The notes below the pieces were generated by a model, which had not been told where the DNA came from, made no database searches, and was given only the letters and a program-made list of their open reading frames with translations. The translations under genes were made by a program, and so were the position numbers. DNA of 19,135 nucleotides from the NCBI GenBank assembly GCA_036645575.1, contig JAVXNW010000051.1, positions 1 through 19,135 of the forward strand, read 5' to 3'. Positions 7,782-14,187 of the stretch are shown here, in pieces. Position 1 is the stretch's first letter; the number at the start of each line of letters is the position of its first letter. The stretch is from JAVXNW01 sp036645575. GTDB taxonomy: Bacteria > Bacillota > Clostridia > Christensenellales > Aristaeellaceae.

Positions 7782-8795
7782 TCACATCGTGCGGCCGACG
7801 GCCTGCGCGATCAGGCGCAAATGCGCCATGATCGCCTCAAATCCGTCGGGGCGAACCGACTGCTTGCCGTCGCACAGCGCGCGCTCGGGGTCGTTGTGCA
7901 CCTCGATCATCACGCCGTCCGCGCCCGCCGCGATCGCGGCCATCGCCATCGGGTCCACCATCCACCACCGGCCGGTCGCGTGGCTGGGATCGACCAGAAT
8001 CGGCAGGTGGCTCAAGCGCTTGATCGCGGGAATGGCGGACAGGTCCAGCGTGTTGCGCGTGTAGGTCTCAAACGTGCGCACGCCGCGCTCGCACAGGATC
8101 ACCTCTTCGTTTCCGCCGGCCATGATGTACTCCGCGCTCATCAGCCACTCCTCGATCGTGGAGGCGGGGCCGCGCTTGAGCAGGATGGGCTTTTTCACCT
8201 TGCCCAGGTGGGTCAGCAGGTCGAAATTCTGCATGTTGCGCGCGCCCACCTGAATCACGTCCACGGCGTCTTCAAATACCTCGATGTCGCCGGGCGACAT
8301 GATCTCCGACACGATCGGCAGCCCCGTCGCGGCCTTGGCTTCCTTTAAGAGTTCCAGTCCCTGATAGCGCAGCCCCTGAAACGCGTAGGGCGACGTGCGC
8401 GGCTTAAACGCGCCCCCGCGCAGCATGTGCGCGCCCGACGCCTGCACGTCGCGCGCAATGCCCACGATCTGATCCTTTCGCTCGACCGAGCACGGCCCCG
8501 CGATCACCGTGAGCTTTTGCCCGCCCACGACGTGCGCGCCCACGGTCACCTGCGTGTCGTCCGGGTGAAACAGCCGGTTTGCGCGCTTGAACGGCTCCGC
8601 GACGCGCAGCACCCGCTCGACTTGGGGGTTTGCCTCGATGCGCGCCGGGTCGATGTGCAGCGTGTCCCCGACCAGCCCCAGCACCGTGATGTCGGTTCCG
8701 ACCACCGGGTTTACCACGACGCCTTGCGCGCTCAATTGTTCGGTCAACAGCTCGATATCCCGCGCGGTCGCGGTCTTTTTAAGGACGATAATCAT
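7782..8795 (-). CDS. aroF: 3-deoxy-7-phosphoheptulonate (DAHP) synthase, type I-beta
   Basis: A 337-residue first enzyme of the shikimate pathway, condensing phosphoenolpyruvate and erythrose-4-phosphate. Residues 1-70 form a ferredoxin-like regulatory domain, the allosteric site for aromatic amino acids in the Thermotoga enzyme of the same length. The barrel shows VIAGPCSVE (metal Cys), RGGAFKPRTSPYAFQGL, GARNMQNFDLL, LLKRGPASTIEEW and LVDPSHATGR. The ATG at 8795 is preferred to one six bases earlier because GGGAG lies at 7 bases from it and only 1 base from the other. It is the first gene after the leader peptide and attenuator, about 26 bases past the terminator U-run. Confidence 0.96.
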   Translation of the reverse strand: MIIVLKKTATARDIELLTEQLSAQGVVVNPVVGTDITVLGLVGDTLHIDPARIEANPQVERVLRVAEPFKRANRLFHPDDTQVTVGAHVVGGQKLTVIAGPCSVERKDQIVGIARDVQASGAHMLRGGAFKPRTSPYAFQGLRYQGLELLKEAKAATGLPIVSEIMSPGDIEVFEDAVDVIQVGARNMQNFDLLTHLGKVKKPILLKRGPASTIEEWLMSAEYIMAGGNEEVILCERGVRTFETYTRNTLDLSAIPAIKRLSHLPILVDPSHATGRWWMVDPMAMAAIAAGADGVMIEVHNDPERALCDGKQSVRPDGFEAIMAHLRLIAQAVGRTM

Positions 8796-8820
8796 AGGCA
8801 TTCTCCCATCGGCCAAAGAA

Positions 8821-8857
8821 ATAAAAAGGCGAGCAACCCATTTTGGGCGCTCGCCTT
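8821..8857 (-). terminator. Intrinsic terminator in the aro leader (attenuator)
   Basis: On the minus strand AAGGCGAGC (8857-8849) pairs with GCTCGCCTT (8834-8826), with CCC/GGG pairing inside the loop (8847-8845 with 8839-8837), followed at once by a T-rich run ending at 8821. It lies between the leader peptide and aroF, in the direction of the operon, so it must be read through for aro expression. That is the layout of an attenuator. Confidence 0.85.
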
Positions 8858-8909
8858 GTCTCTCGCTGGCAAAAATTAATTTGCGGACAACTGCGGTGAT
8901 GCAAGCGCC
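8846..8909 (-). promoter_or_regulatory. Antiterminator pairing for the aro attenuator
   Basis: In the transcript GGCGCUUGC (from 8909-8901, within the leader-peptide codons) can pair over all nine bases (one G-U) with GCGAGCGCC (8854-8846), which is the 5' arm of the terminator. The two structures are mutually exclusive. The first of these segments starts 12 bases after the last Phe codon, where a ribosome stalled on Phe codons would leave it free to pair. The blocking segment-1 hairpin is not resolved by eye; a C(UUCG)G hairpin sits within the Phe codons. Confidence 0.6.
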
Positions 8910-8986
8910 GTGTCTATGCGGAAAAAGCCGAAGCTCGTAAAGCTGCGGTAGCAAGTGCTAAATTCCTTTTTCATCGCACAGATCAT
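8876..8986 (-). CDS. Phenylalanine-rich leader peptide of the aro operon
   Basis: A 36-codon reading frame starting about 25 bases after the predicted transcription start, with AGGGGG eight bases upstream of its ATG (8986); an in-frame ATG lies at 8974. Between 8962 and 8921 it has five Phe codons and one Tyr codon within 14 codons, ending with the segment SFTSFGFFR, then a neutral tail and TAA at 8876. It ends 18 bases before the terminator stem. It matches the role of PheL/PheM peptides in E. coli, where ribosome stalling for lack of charged tRNA-Phe favours the antiterminator. The sequence is not a PheL homologue; the inference rests on position, codon content and flanking RNA structure. 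Confidence 0.75.
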   Translation of the reverse strand: MICAMKKEFSTCYRSFTSFGFFRIDTALASPQLSAN

Positions 8987-9017
8987 CTTCGCGTCCCCCT
9001 ACCCTCAAATTTCTCTC

Positions 9018-9046
9018 ATTCTAGTCCTGCGTTATCGATTTGTCAA
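9018..9046 (-). promoter_or_regulatory. Promoter of the aro operon
   Basis: On the minus strand TTGACA (9046-9041) and TAGAAT (9023-9018) are separated by 17 bases: a full-consensus -35 and a 5/6 -10. Transcription would start near 9011, just ahead of the leader-peptide ribosome site. Confidence 0.85.
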
Positions 9047-9128
9047 GTAAATGTTTGAGACAAGCTCGCGCGGGCGGGCATATCCTGATCTCCGTGTCCA
9101 CGCCTGAGCACATCCACTTTTGATCGTT

Positions 9129-9323
9129 TCATCCGTGCGCTACAACATAGTCTTCCAAAGCGTCCTCGACGACATGGTTTAGCGTCATGTCGTTGGCAAT
9201 CGCATAGATGGCGGCGCGTTTGTGAAGTTCCGGGGATACACGGATGTTGAAGCTGCCCTTGTACGCCTTTTCAGGCGTTCCCTTACGTTCTGCACATAGA
9301 TCCAAGTACGCGCTTCGCTCAAA
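9129..9323 (-). pseudogene. Remnant of a HicB-type antitoxin (C-terminal part only)
   Basis: An open stretch of 64 codons on the minus strand, ending TGA at 9129-9131 and preceded in frame by TGA at 9324-9326 with no usable start or ribosome site. Its product contains LDLCAERKGTPEKAYKG, then FNIRVSPELHKRAAIYA and MTLNHVVEDALEDYV. This is the end of the HicB partial-RNase-H fold followed by the ribbon-helix-helix DNA-binding domain, as in HicB antitoxins. The N-terminal half of the family is missing and no HicA toxin gene is nearby, so it is a decayed toxin-antitoxin fragment. It occupies the gap between the divergent aro and LacI promoters. Confidence 0.65.
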
Positions 9324-9382
9324 TCATCGGAAATTTTTGGGCATATTTTGGACACAAAAGTTTTTAAATGGCGGAAATTGTA

Positions 9383-9411
9383 TTGACAGACAAAATTATC
9401 TGTGGTATATT
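9383..9411 (+). promoter_or_regulatory. Promoter of the LacI-family regulator
   Basis: TTGACA (9383-9388) and TATATT (9406-9411) are separated by 17 bases: consensus -35 and 5/6 -10. The start point would fall near 9418, at the edge of the operator that follows. Confidence 0.87.
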
Positions 9412-9415
9412 GTAA

Positions 9416-9431
9416 CCGTGCACCAGCACGG
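9416..9431. promoter_or_regulatory. Operator O1 (autoregulatory site)
   Basis: CCGTGC ACCA GCACGG is a perfect 6-bp inverted repeat with a 4-base centre, sitting on the predicted transcription start of the regulator. It shares the core GTGC-N4-GCAC and the flank GGAA with two sites upstream of the UroD-like gene. A LacI-type protein bound here would repress its own promoter. Confidence 0.75.
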
Positions 9432-9469
9432 AAACAAAAGACGTAAACTTTTAGGGCAGCGGTGACGAT

Positions 9470-10546
9470 ATGAACACGACGATCAAACAGATCGCGGAAA
9501 AAGCCAATGTCTCGCGCGGCACGGTGGATCGCGTCATTCACGGGCGCTACGGCGTCGATCCCGACATCCGCACGCGCGTGCTTGCGATTATGAAGGAACT
9601 AAACTACCACCCCAACGCCATGGCGCGCGCGCTCAAGGGCGTGCAAAACCCGGTCAAGCTGGGCGCCATCGTGCCCAACCGAGCCAATCCCTTCTATTTA
9701 GATATTCACGCCGGCATCGACCAAGCCGCAAAGACCGTGGCGGCCTACGGCATAGAGGTCATCAAACTCGAAATGGAAAAGATGACCCCGGAAAACCAAA
9801 TTGCCTACATCGACCAACTGGAACAGATGCAGGTGCGCGGCATCATGCTGGTCGCGATCGACCACGACAGCGTGCGCGCGCGCATCAACGCCCTCCCGGA
9901 CAGCATTCCGGTCGTCACATTCAACAGCGACATCCCGGGCACCAAGCGGCTGTGCTTTGTCGGCAACGACCACATCACGGCGGGACGGGTGGCGGGGCGC
10001 ATGATGTCCATCGTGCTTCAAAAGCCCGGCAAAGTCGCGCTGATGATCAGCCAGAGCGACCTGCTCGCCCACGTCGAGCGGACGCGCGGCTTTCGCCAAG
10101 TCTTCGAGGAAATACGGCCCGACGTCGAGTTCATCGGCCCGCTCATGACCTACGAATCCGAGACGCTCGCCTATCAGGTCGCGGCGCAACTGCTAAAGCA
10201 GGAGCCGGAGCTGGCCGGCATCTACGTCGCGGGCGGCGGACAGCAGGCCGCGGCGCGCGCCTTGGCGCAATCGGGTCGGGCGGGGCAGGTCAAGATGGTC
10301 TGCCACGACATGCTGCCCGAGACCGTCAAGTACGTCAAAAGCGGCGTCGTTGACTTCACCATCGGCCAGGAAGCCTTCGTGCAGGGCTATATGCCGGTTG
10401 AAATTCTCTATGAATACCACATGTTTGGCCGACGCCCGCGCCTTGATACGCTCTTTACCCGCATCGACATCCGCATGCAGGACAACGTGTCGATCAAGGG
10501 CTACGAGGTATTTACCGGCCTTTATTCCATGGAGCGCAGTTATTAA
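9470..10546 (+). CDS. LacI-family transcriptional regulator
   Basis: A 358-residue DNA-binding regulator. Residues 3-57 are the LacI helix-turn-helix and hinge (TIKQIAEKANVSRGTVDRVI, then NYHPNAMARALKG); the recognition turn reads SRGTVDR, a subclass variant of the usual TVSR. From about 62 to 340 is a type I periplasmic-binding-protein fold for a small ligand, with NRANPFYLDIHAGIDQA, PVVTFNSD, HVERTRGFRQVF, GIYVAGGGQ, MVCHDM and DFTIGQEA. Several of these motifs recur in the solute-binding protein of the same locus. The ribosome site is weak (GGTGA four bases before the ATG). It has its own promoter and operator, and probably controls the four genes after it. Confidence 0.93.
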   Translation: MNTTIKQIAEKANVSRGTVDRVIHGRYGVDPDIRTRVLAIMKELNYHPNAMARALKGVQNPVKLGAIVPNRANPFYLDIHAGIDQAAKTVAAYGIEVIKLEMEKMTPENQIAYIDQLEQMQVRGIMLVAIDHDSVRARINALPDSIPVVTFNSDIPGTKRLCFVGNDHITAGRVAGRMMSIVLQKPGKVALMISQSDLLAHVERTRGFRQVFEEIRPDVEFIGPLMTYESETLAYQVAAQLLKQEPELAGIYVAGGGQQAAARALAQSGRAGQVKMVCHDMLPETVKYVKSGVVDFTIGQEAFVQGYMPVEILYEYHMFGRRPRLDTLFTRIDIRMQDNVSIKGYEVFTGLYSMERSY

Positions 10547-10580
10547 GCGCCATCAGGCAAAAGCACCGTCGATTCTTTCA

Positions 10581-10608
10581 TCGGGCGAAAGCCCAAGCCG
10601 AATTTTTT
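10581..10608 (+). terminator. Weak candidate terminator after the regulator gene
   Basis: GGGC GAAA GCCC (10583-10594) with a possible outer TCGG/CCGA pairing (10581-10584 with 10598-10601) is followed by six T residues (10603-10608). The stem is short, so some readthrough into the operon is likely. Confidence 0.45.
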
Positions 10609-10618
10609 GATACAAAAA

Positions 10619-10637
10619 CGTGCTCGTGCACGAAACC
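10619..10637. promoter_or_regulatory. Operator O2 upstream of the UroD-like gene
   Basis: The core GTGCTCGTGCAC at 10620-10631 has the same GTGC-N4-GCAC arms as O1 and is followed by GAAACC. It is nearly identical to O3, which begins 62 bases later. No clear -35/-10 pair overlaps it. Confidence 0.7.
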
Positions 10638-10680
10638 TATTTATACAAGGGCATCGGTCGAAATTCTTTATAAAATGATT

Positions 10681-10699
10681 CGTGCTCGTGCACGGAACC
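10681..10699. promoter_or_regulatory. Operator O3 upstream of the UroD-like gene
   Basis: The core GTGCTCGTGCAC at 10682-10693 is identical to O2 and followed by GGAACC, close to O1 (GGAAAC). An AT-rich TTTATAAAAT at 10667-10676, just upstream, may hold a -10 element (TATAAA, 10669-10674), though no good -35 is seen. If so, O3 would cover the transcription start. O2 and O3 lie 62 bp apart, close to six helical turns. Confidence 0.72.
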
Positions 10700-10719
10700 T
10701 GACAGGAGGAGGACGTACC

Positions 10720-12015
10720 ATGGGAAAGACATCGAGGGAGCGACTGATTCTGACGTTAAACCATCAGGATCCGGGCAGGGTGGTCATGGATCTGGGCGCA
10801 ACGCCCATTACGGGCATCAACATAAACGCGCTGGCGCGGCTGCGCGACGCGCTGGGGCTTGACAAGCATGTTCTCAAGATGAACGAGCCGCTGCAGTTGC
10901 TGGGCGAAATAGAGGACGACCTGCGCAAGGCGCTGGGCGTTGACGTGGTGGGCGTCTCAGACGACATGACGCTGTTTGGCTTTGAGAACACCGGGTGGAA
11001 GGACTGGACGATGCAGTCGGGGCTTCCGGTGCTGGTTCCGGGCGATTTCAACACGACGATCGACGAAAAGGGCACCACCTACATCTATCCCAAGGGCGAC
11101 CTTACCGTGCCGCCGTCGGGCATGATGCCCAAGGGCGGATACTATTTTGACAACATCACGCGCGGGGAGAGCGACTTTGGCGAGGACGACGCCAGCGCCC
11201 GCGAGGACTTCAAGGACGACTTTGGCCTGTGGAGCGACGAGGCGCTGCGGCGGCTCGAGAAAAAGGTGACCAAGCTGTACAACGACACGTCCTACGGCCT
11301 GATCGGCGGCGGCGCGCTGTGCGGATTCGGCGATTTCGCGTCCATCCCCGGCCCGGGCGTCAAGTGCCCCAAGGGCGTGCGCGATCTGGCGGACTTTATG
11401 ATGGCGCACATCATCATGCCGGAATACGTGACGGAGCTTTTTGACATGCAGCTGGAGGTGGGGCTCAAAAACGCGCGCCTCATCTATCAGGCGGTCGGAA
11501 ACAAGCTGCAGGCAATGCAGATTTCGGGTACCGATTTCGGCGTGCAGCGCGGGCCGTACATGGCGCTTTCCGCCTATCGTGAGTTCTACAAGCCGCGCCA
11601 CAAGTGCATAAACGACTGGATTCATCAGAACACCGGCTGGAAGACGTTCTACCACAGCTGCGGCTCGGTGGCGGCGTTCCTGCCCGATTTTTACGAGATT
11701 GGCGTGGATATCCTCAACCCAGTGCAGACGACCGCCGCCGACATGGACGCGCGGGGGCTCAAGGAGAACTGGGGCGACAAGTTCGTCTTCTGGGGCGGCG
11801 GCATCAACACGCAGCAGACGCTGCCCTTTGGAACGCCCGAGGAGGTCTACAACGAGGCGATCGACCGCCTTTCGATCTTCGCGCCGGGCGGCGGGTTTGT
11901 GTTTAACGCGGTGCACAACATTCAGGGGCAGACCCCCACCGAAAACCTGGTCGCGCTGTTTCAGGCCATCAAGGACTACAATGCGCGACAGGACAATGGG
12001 GAGGTAAGGGCATGA
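10720..12015 (+). CDS. UroD/MtaA-superfamily protein (putative methyltransferase-like enzyme)
   Basis: A 431-residue cytosolic protein related to uroporphyrinogen decarboxylase and the corrinoid:CoM methyltransferases (MtaA/CmuA). The start at 10720 has a strong AGGAGGAGG site; upstream in-frame codons run into operator O3. Residues about 2-20 (SRERLILTLNHQDPGRVVMD) are the usual N-terminus of this superfamily. The metal-binding-like YHSCGS (His312, Cys314) is kept, but the third ligand position reads WGGGINTQQTLPFGTPEEV (358 on), with glycine where MtaA proteins have cysteine. The HemE porphyrin-binding N-terminal motif is absent, so haem synthesis is unlikely. It is the only enzyme in a sugar-type ABC operon and its stop overlaps the permease start (ATGA). 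Possible roles are demethylation or decarboxylation of the imported compound. The substrate is unknown. Confidence 0.85.
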   Translation: MGKTSRERLILTLNHQDPGRVVMDLGATPITGININALARLRDALGLDKHVLKMNEPLQLLGEIEDDLRKALGVDVVGVSDDMTLFGFENTGWKDWTMQSGLPVLVPGDFNTTIDEKGTTYIYPKGDLTVPPSGMMPKGGYYFDNITRGESDFGEDDASAREDFKDDFGLWSDEALRRLEKKVTKLYNDTSYGLIGGGALCGFGDFASIPGPGVKCPKGVRDLADFMMAHIIMPEYVTELFDMQLEVGLKNARLIYQAVGNKLQAMQISGTDFGVQRGPYMALSAYREFYKPRHKCINDWIHQNTGWKTFYHSCGSVAAFLPDFYEIGVDILNPVQTTAADMDARGLKENWGDKFVFWGGGINTQQTLPFGTPEEVYNEAIDRLSIFAPGGGFVFNAVHNIQGQTPTENLVALFQAIKDYNARQDNGEVRA

Positions 12016-12980
12016 GCAAGGAGCCGAGCGCCACCCAATCCCGGCTAAAGCGGATGACCGCCCGAACCGAGTTCAGCGTCTTTTTAGGGCTCGTGGCGCT
12101 GTGCGTGGTGATGAGCTTTTTGAGCGAGTTTTTTTTGAAGACCAACAACTTGTTCAACATCTTAAACCAGATCTCGCGCTACGGCATCGTGTCAGTGGGC
12201 ATGGCGCTGGTCATCATTGCGGGCGGCATTGACCTTTCGGTCGGCTATGTCGTGGGCCTCACCGCCTGCCTGTGCGCGTATTTTTCTTCGGTGCTGGCGC
12301 TTCCGTGGGTGGTCGTGCTCGTGCTCACGCTCTTGATCGGCGCGGGCATCGGCATGATCAACGGCCTGTTGGTCACGCGGGTCAAGCTGGTGCCCTTCAT
12401 CGTGACGATGGCCATGGGCAAGATCTTGAGCGGGTGCACGCTGCTGCTCACGCGCGGCCGTCCGATCAAGTTTGCTTCGGAGCTGGCGTGGCTGGGCAAG
12501 GGATATATCGGGCCCATACCGGTTGCGGTGCTGGTCATGTTTGTGACCATCGTGCTGGGCAGTATCTTTGCGGAAAAGACGCGGACCGGGCGCGACATCT
12601 ACGCCATTGGCAACAACGAGCGCACCGCGCAGCTCTCCGGCATCAACGTAAAGCGGCTCAAGGCGCTCACCTACGTCATCACCGGCACGCTGTGCGCGCT
12701 GTGCGGCGTGATCGTCGCGGGCAACCTGTCTAGCGCGGACGCGACGCTCGGGGTCGGGTATGAGACCGACATCATTGCGGCTGTGGTCATCGGCGGCGTC
12801 GCCATGTCGGGCGGCGAGGGCACGATCTGGGGTTCGCTGATCGGCGCGGCCATCATCGGCATCCTCAAAAACGCGTTTGTGCTGCTGGGCATATCGGCCT
12901 ACTGGCAGTCCATCGTCATCGGCATCGTCATCATCATCGCCGTCACCATCGACAAAGTGCGCACCGGCGCGCGCAAGTGA
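12012..12980 (+). CDS. Ribose-type (CUT2) ABC transporter permease
   Basis: A 322-residue membrane protein of the RbsC/BPD_transp_2 family with about eight to ten hydrophobic segments. Conserved marks are GMALVIIAGGIDLSVG (about residues 62-77), GLLVTRVKLVPFIVTMAM, the cytosolic coupling loop AIGNNERTAQLSGINVKRLK (near 197-216), and SGGEGTIWGSLIGAAIIG near the end. It would act as a homodimer in the membrane with the ATPase encoded downstream. The ATG overlaps the stop of the UroD-like gene by 4 bases, with GGGAGG upstream, so the two are translationally coupled. Substrate cannot be inferred beyond a sugar-like or polyol compound typical of the family. Confidence 0.94.
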   Translation: MSKEPSATQSRLKRMTARTEFSVFLGLVALCVVMSFLSEFFLKTNNLFNILNQISRYGIVSVGMALVIIAGGIDLSVGYVVGLTACLCAYFSSVLALPWVVVLVLTLLIGAGIGMINGLLVTRVKLVPFIVTMAMGKILSGCTLLLTRGRPIKFASELAWLGKGYIGPIPVAVLVMFVTIVLGSIFAEKTRTGRDIYAIGNNERTAQLSGINVKRLKALTYVITGTLCALCGVIVAGNLSSADATLGVGYETDIIAAVVIGGVAMSGGEGTIWGSLIGAAIIGILKNAFVLLGISAYWQSIVIGIVIIIAVTIDKVRTGARK

Positions 12981-13082
12981 TCCTGCGCGCGGCGCTTCCT
13001 GCTGGTTTGTGAGGGCCAGCGCCCTTGCGGATAGATCCCCTATCGCGATCCCATATCCCATATATTGAAGGAGGAACCACCC

Positions 13083-14063
13083 ATGAAGAAGATTCTGTCT
13101 CTGCTGGTCGTCTTGATGCTGCTGTGCAGCGCCGCCCTTGCCGAGCCCGTGCTCGTGGACGAAGGTTTCAACTACCCGATCGCCGAGAACACCGAGGGCA
13201 AAGAAGTCCGCATCGCCGTCCTGATGGTCAACAACAACCCCTTCTGGGTCGATGTCGAGAACGGCGTCAAGGACATCCAGAAGGTCATGGCGGAAAAGTA
13301 CCATTGCACCGTGGACCTGATCACCATCGACGACTTTGACGCGCAGGTGTTTGCCGACACCATCGAGACCTGCATCGTCAAGGAATACGACGCCATCACG
13401 ACCGTGGGCGTCTCCGACGCGCTGGTTCCCGCCATCGACAAGGCGACCGCCGCCGGCATCAAGGTGTACACCTTCAACTCCGACACCGCGGAGAAGTCCA
13501 CCCGCATCGCCTTCCACGGCCAGGACCTGTACGGCGCTGGCGAGCTGGCGGCCGAGACGTTGGCCAAGCTGATCGGCGAAGAGGGCAAGGTCGCCGTCAT
13601 CACCGGGCTGTTCTCCGTGCCCGCGCACGAACTGCGCCGCACCGGCGGTCAGGCCACGTTTGACAAATACCCGAACATCCAGATCGTGGGCGAGACCGAG
13701 TGCCACGACTCCGGCGACGAAGCCTACGCGCAGGTCAAGGACTTCCTGACCGCCAACCCCGACCTCAAGGGCATCTACCAGTGCGCGGGCGGCCAGCTGG
13801 GCGTCATCGAGGCGCTCAAGGACATGGGCAAGGCCGGCGAAGTGAAGTACGTCTGCTTTGACTTCATGGACGAAATCGTGGACGCGCTCTACGACGGCTT
13901 CGTCCACGCGACCATCGGTCAGGATCCCTACGGCCAGGGCGCCGATCCGGTCATCTTCGCCTACAACGCCATCATCACCGGAACCGATTCCGTAACCGGC
14001 AACGAGTGGACCAAGATGGACGTCGTGACCCCCGAGAACGTCGCCCAATACTACCCCCGCTAG
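13083..14063 (+). CDS. Sugar-type ABC transporter solute-binding protein
   Basis: A 326-residue secreted type I periplasmic-binding protein (RbsB-like). Residues 1-20 are a signal peptide ending SAALA before Glu21; the cysteine at 15 is not in a proper lipobox (LMLLC), so it looks like a signal peptidase I substrate rather than a lipoprotein. The pocket shows VNNNPFWVDVENG, VYTFNSD, HELRRTGGQATF, GIYQCAGGQ, VCFDFM and HATIGQDPYGQG. Several of these parallel the LacI-type regulator at the start of the locus. The start at 13083 is fixed by AAGGAGG seven to eight bases upstream. About 100 bases separate it from the permease gene, and a hairpin-rich spacer follows it, typical of binding proteins made in excess. 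Confidence 0.94.
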   Translation: MKKILSLLVVLMLLCSAALAEPVLVDEGFNYPIAENTEGKEVRIAVLMVNNNPFWVDVENGVKDIQKVMAEKYHCTVDLITIDDFDAQVFADTIETCIVKEYDAITTVGVSDALVPAIDKATAAGIKVYTFNSDTAEKSTRIAFHGQDLYGAGELAAETLAKLIGEEGKVAVITGLFSVPAHELRRTGGQATFDKYPNIQIVGETECHDSGDEAYAQVKDFLTANPDLKGIYQCAGGQLGVIEALKDMGKAGEVKYVCFDFMDEIVDALYDGFVHATIGQDPYGQGADPVIFAYNAIITGTDSVTGNEWTKMDVVTPENVAQYYPR

Positions 14064-14064
14064 T

Positions 14065-14140
14065 ATTCACCTTTCGCATTCACCTTTGGGCGGAGGCTTC
14101 GTGCCTCCGCCAATGCGCACCGGCCACGGCGCGCATTGGC
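14065..14140 (+). repeat. REP-like pair of alternative hairpins between binding-protein and ATPase genes
   Basis: ATTCACCTTT occurs twice with a 13-base period (from 14065). Then GGCGGAGGC (14089-14097) pairs with GCCTCCGCC (14103-14111) around a 5-base loop. GCCAATGCGC (14109-14118) pairs with GCGCATTGGC (14131-14140), with CCG/CGG inside. The two stems share three bases (14109-14111). No T run follows, so this is not a standard terminator. It may protect the upstream mRNA 3' end or be an intergenic repeat element. Confidence 0.75.
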
Positions 14141-14187
14141 AGGGGCACGCAAAACGATCGCGAGGGCACGCGGAGGAGGATAAGAAG

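Noticed and set aside
8802..9011. T-box or other amino-acid riboswitch upstream of aroF
   Set aside because: No T-box consensus (AGGGUGGNACCGCG type) is visible. The leader is short and contains a good reading frame with Phe codons, which fits peptide attenuation better.
9244..9465. 73-codon plus-strand frame before the LacI gene
   Set aside because: It runs antisense to the HicB remnant and through the regulator promoter and operator, with no ribosome site or recognisable motif.
10720..12015. HemE, true uroporphyrinogen decarboxylase
   Set aside because: The HemE N-terminal porphyrin-binding motif is missing, HSCG is present, and the context is an ABC uptake operon, not haem synthesis.
12192..14048. 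Long minus-strand open frame (618 codons) across the permease and binding-protein genes
   Set aside because: It is antisense to two clear genes, is rich in His/Asp/Gln/Arg low-complexity runs typical of GC-rich shadow frames, and shows no family motif.
14089..14140. Intrinsic terminator ending transcription after the binding-protein gene
   Set aside because: The stems are strong but no T run follows either, and the ATPase gene downstream needs readthrough.
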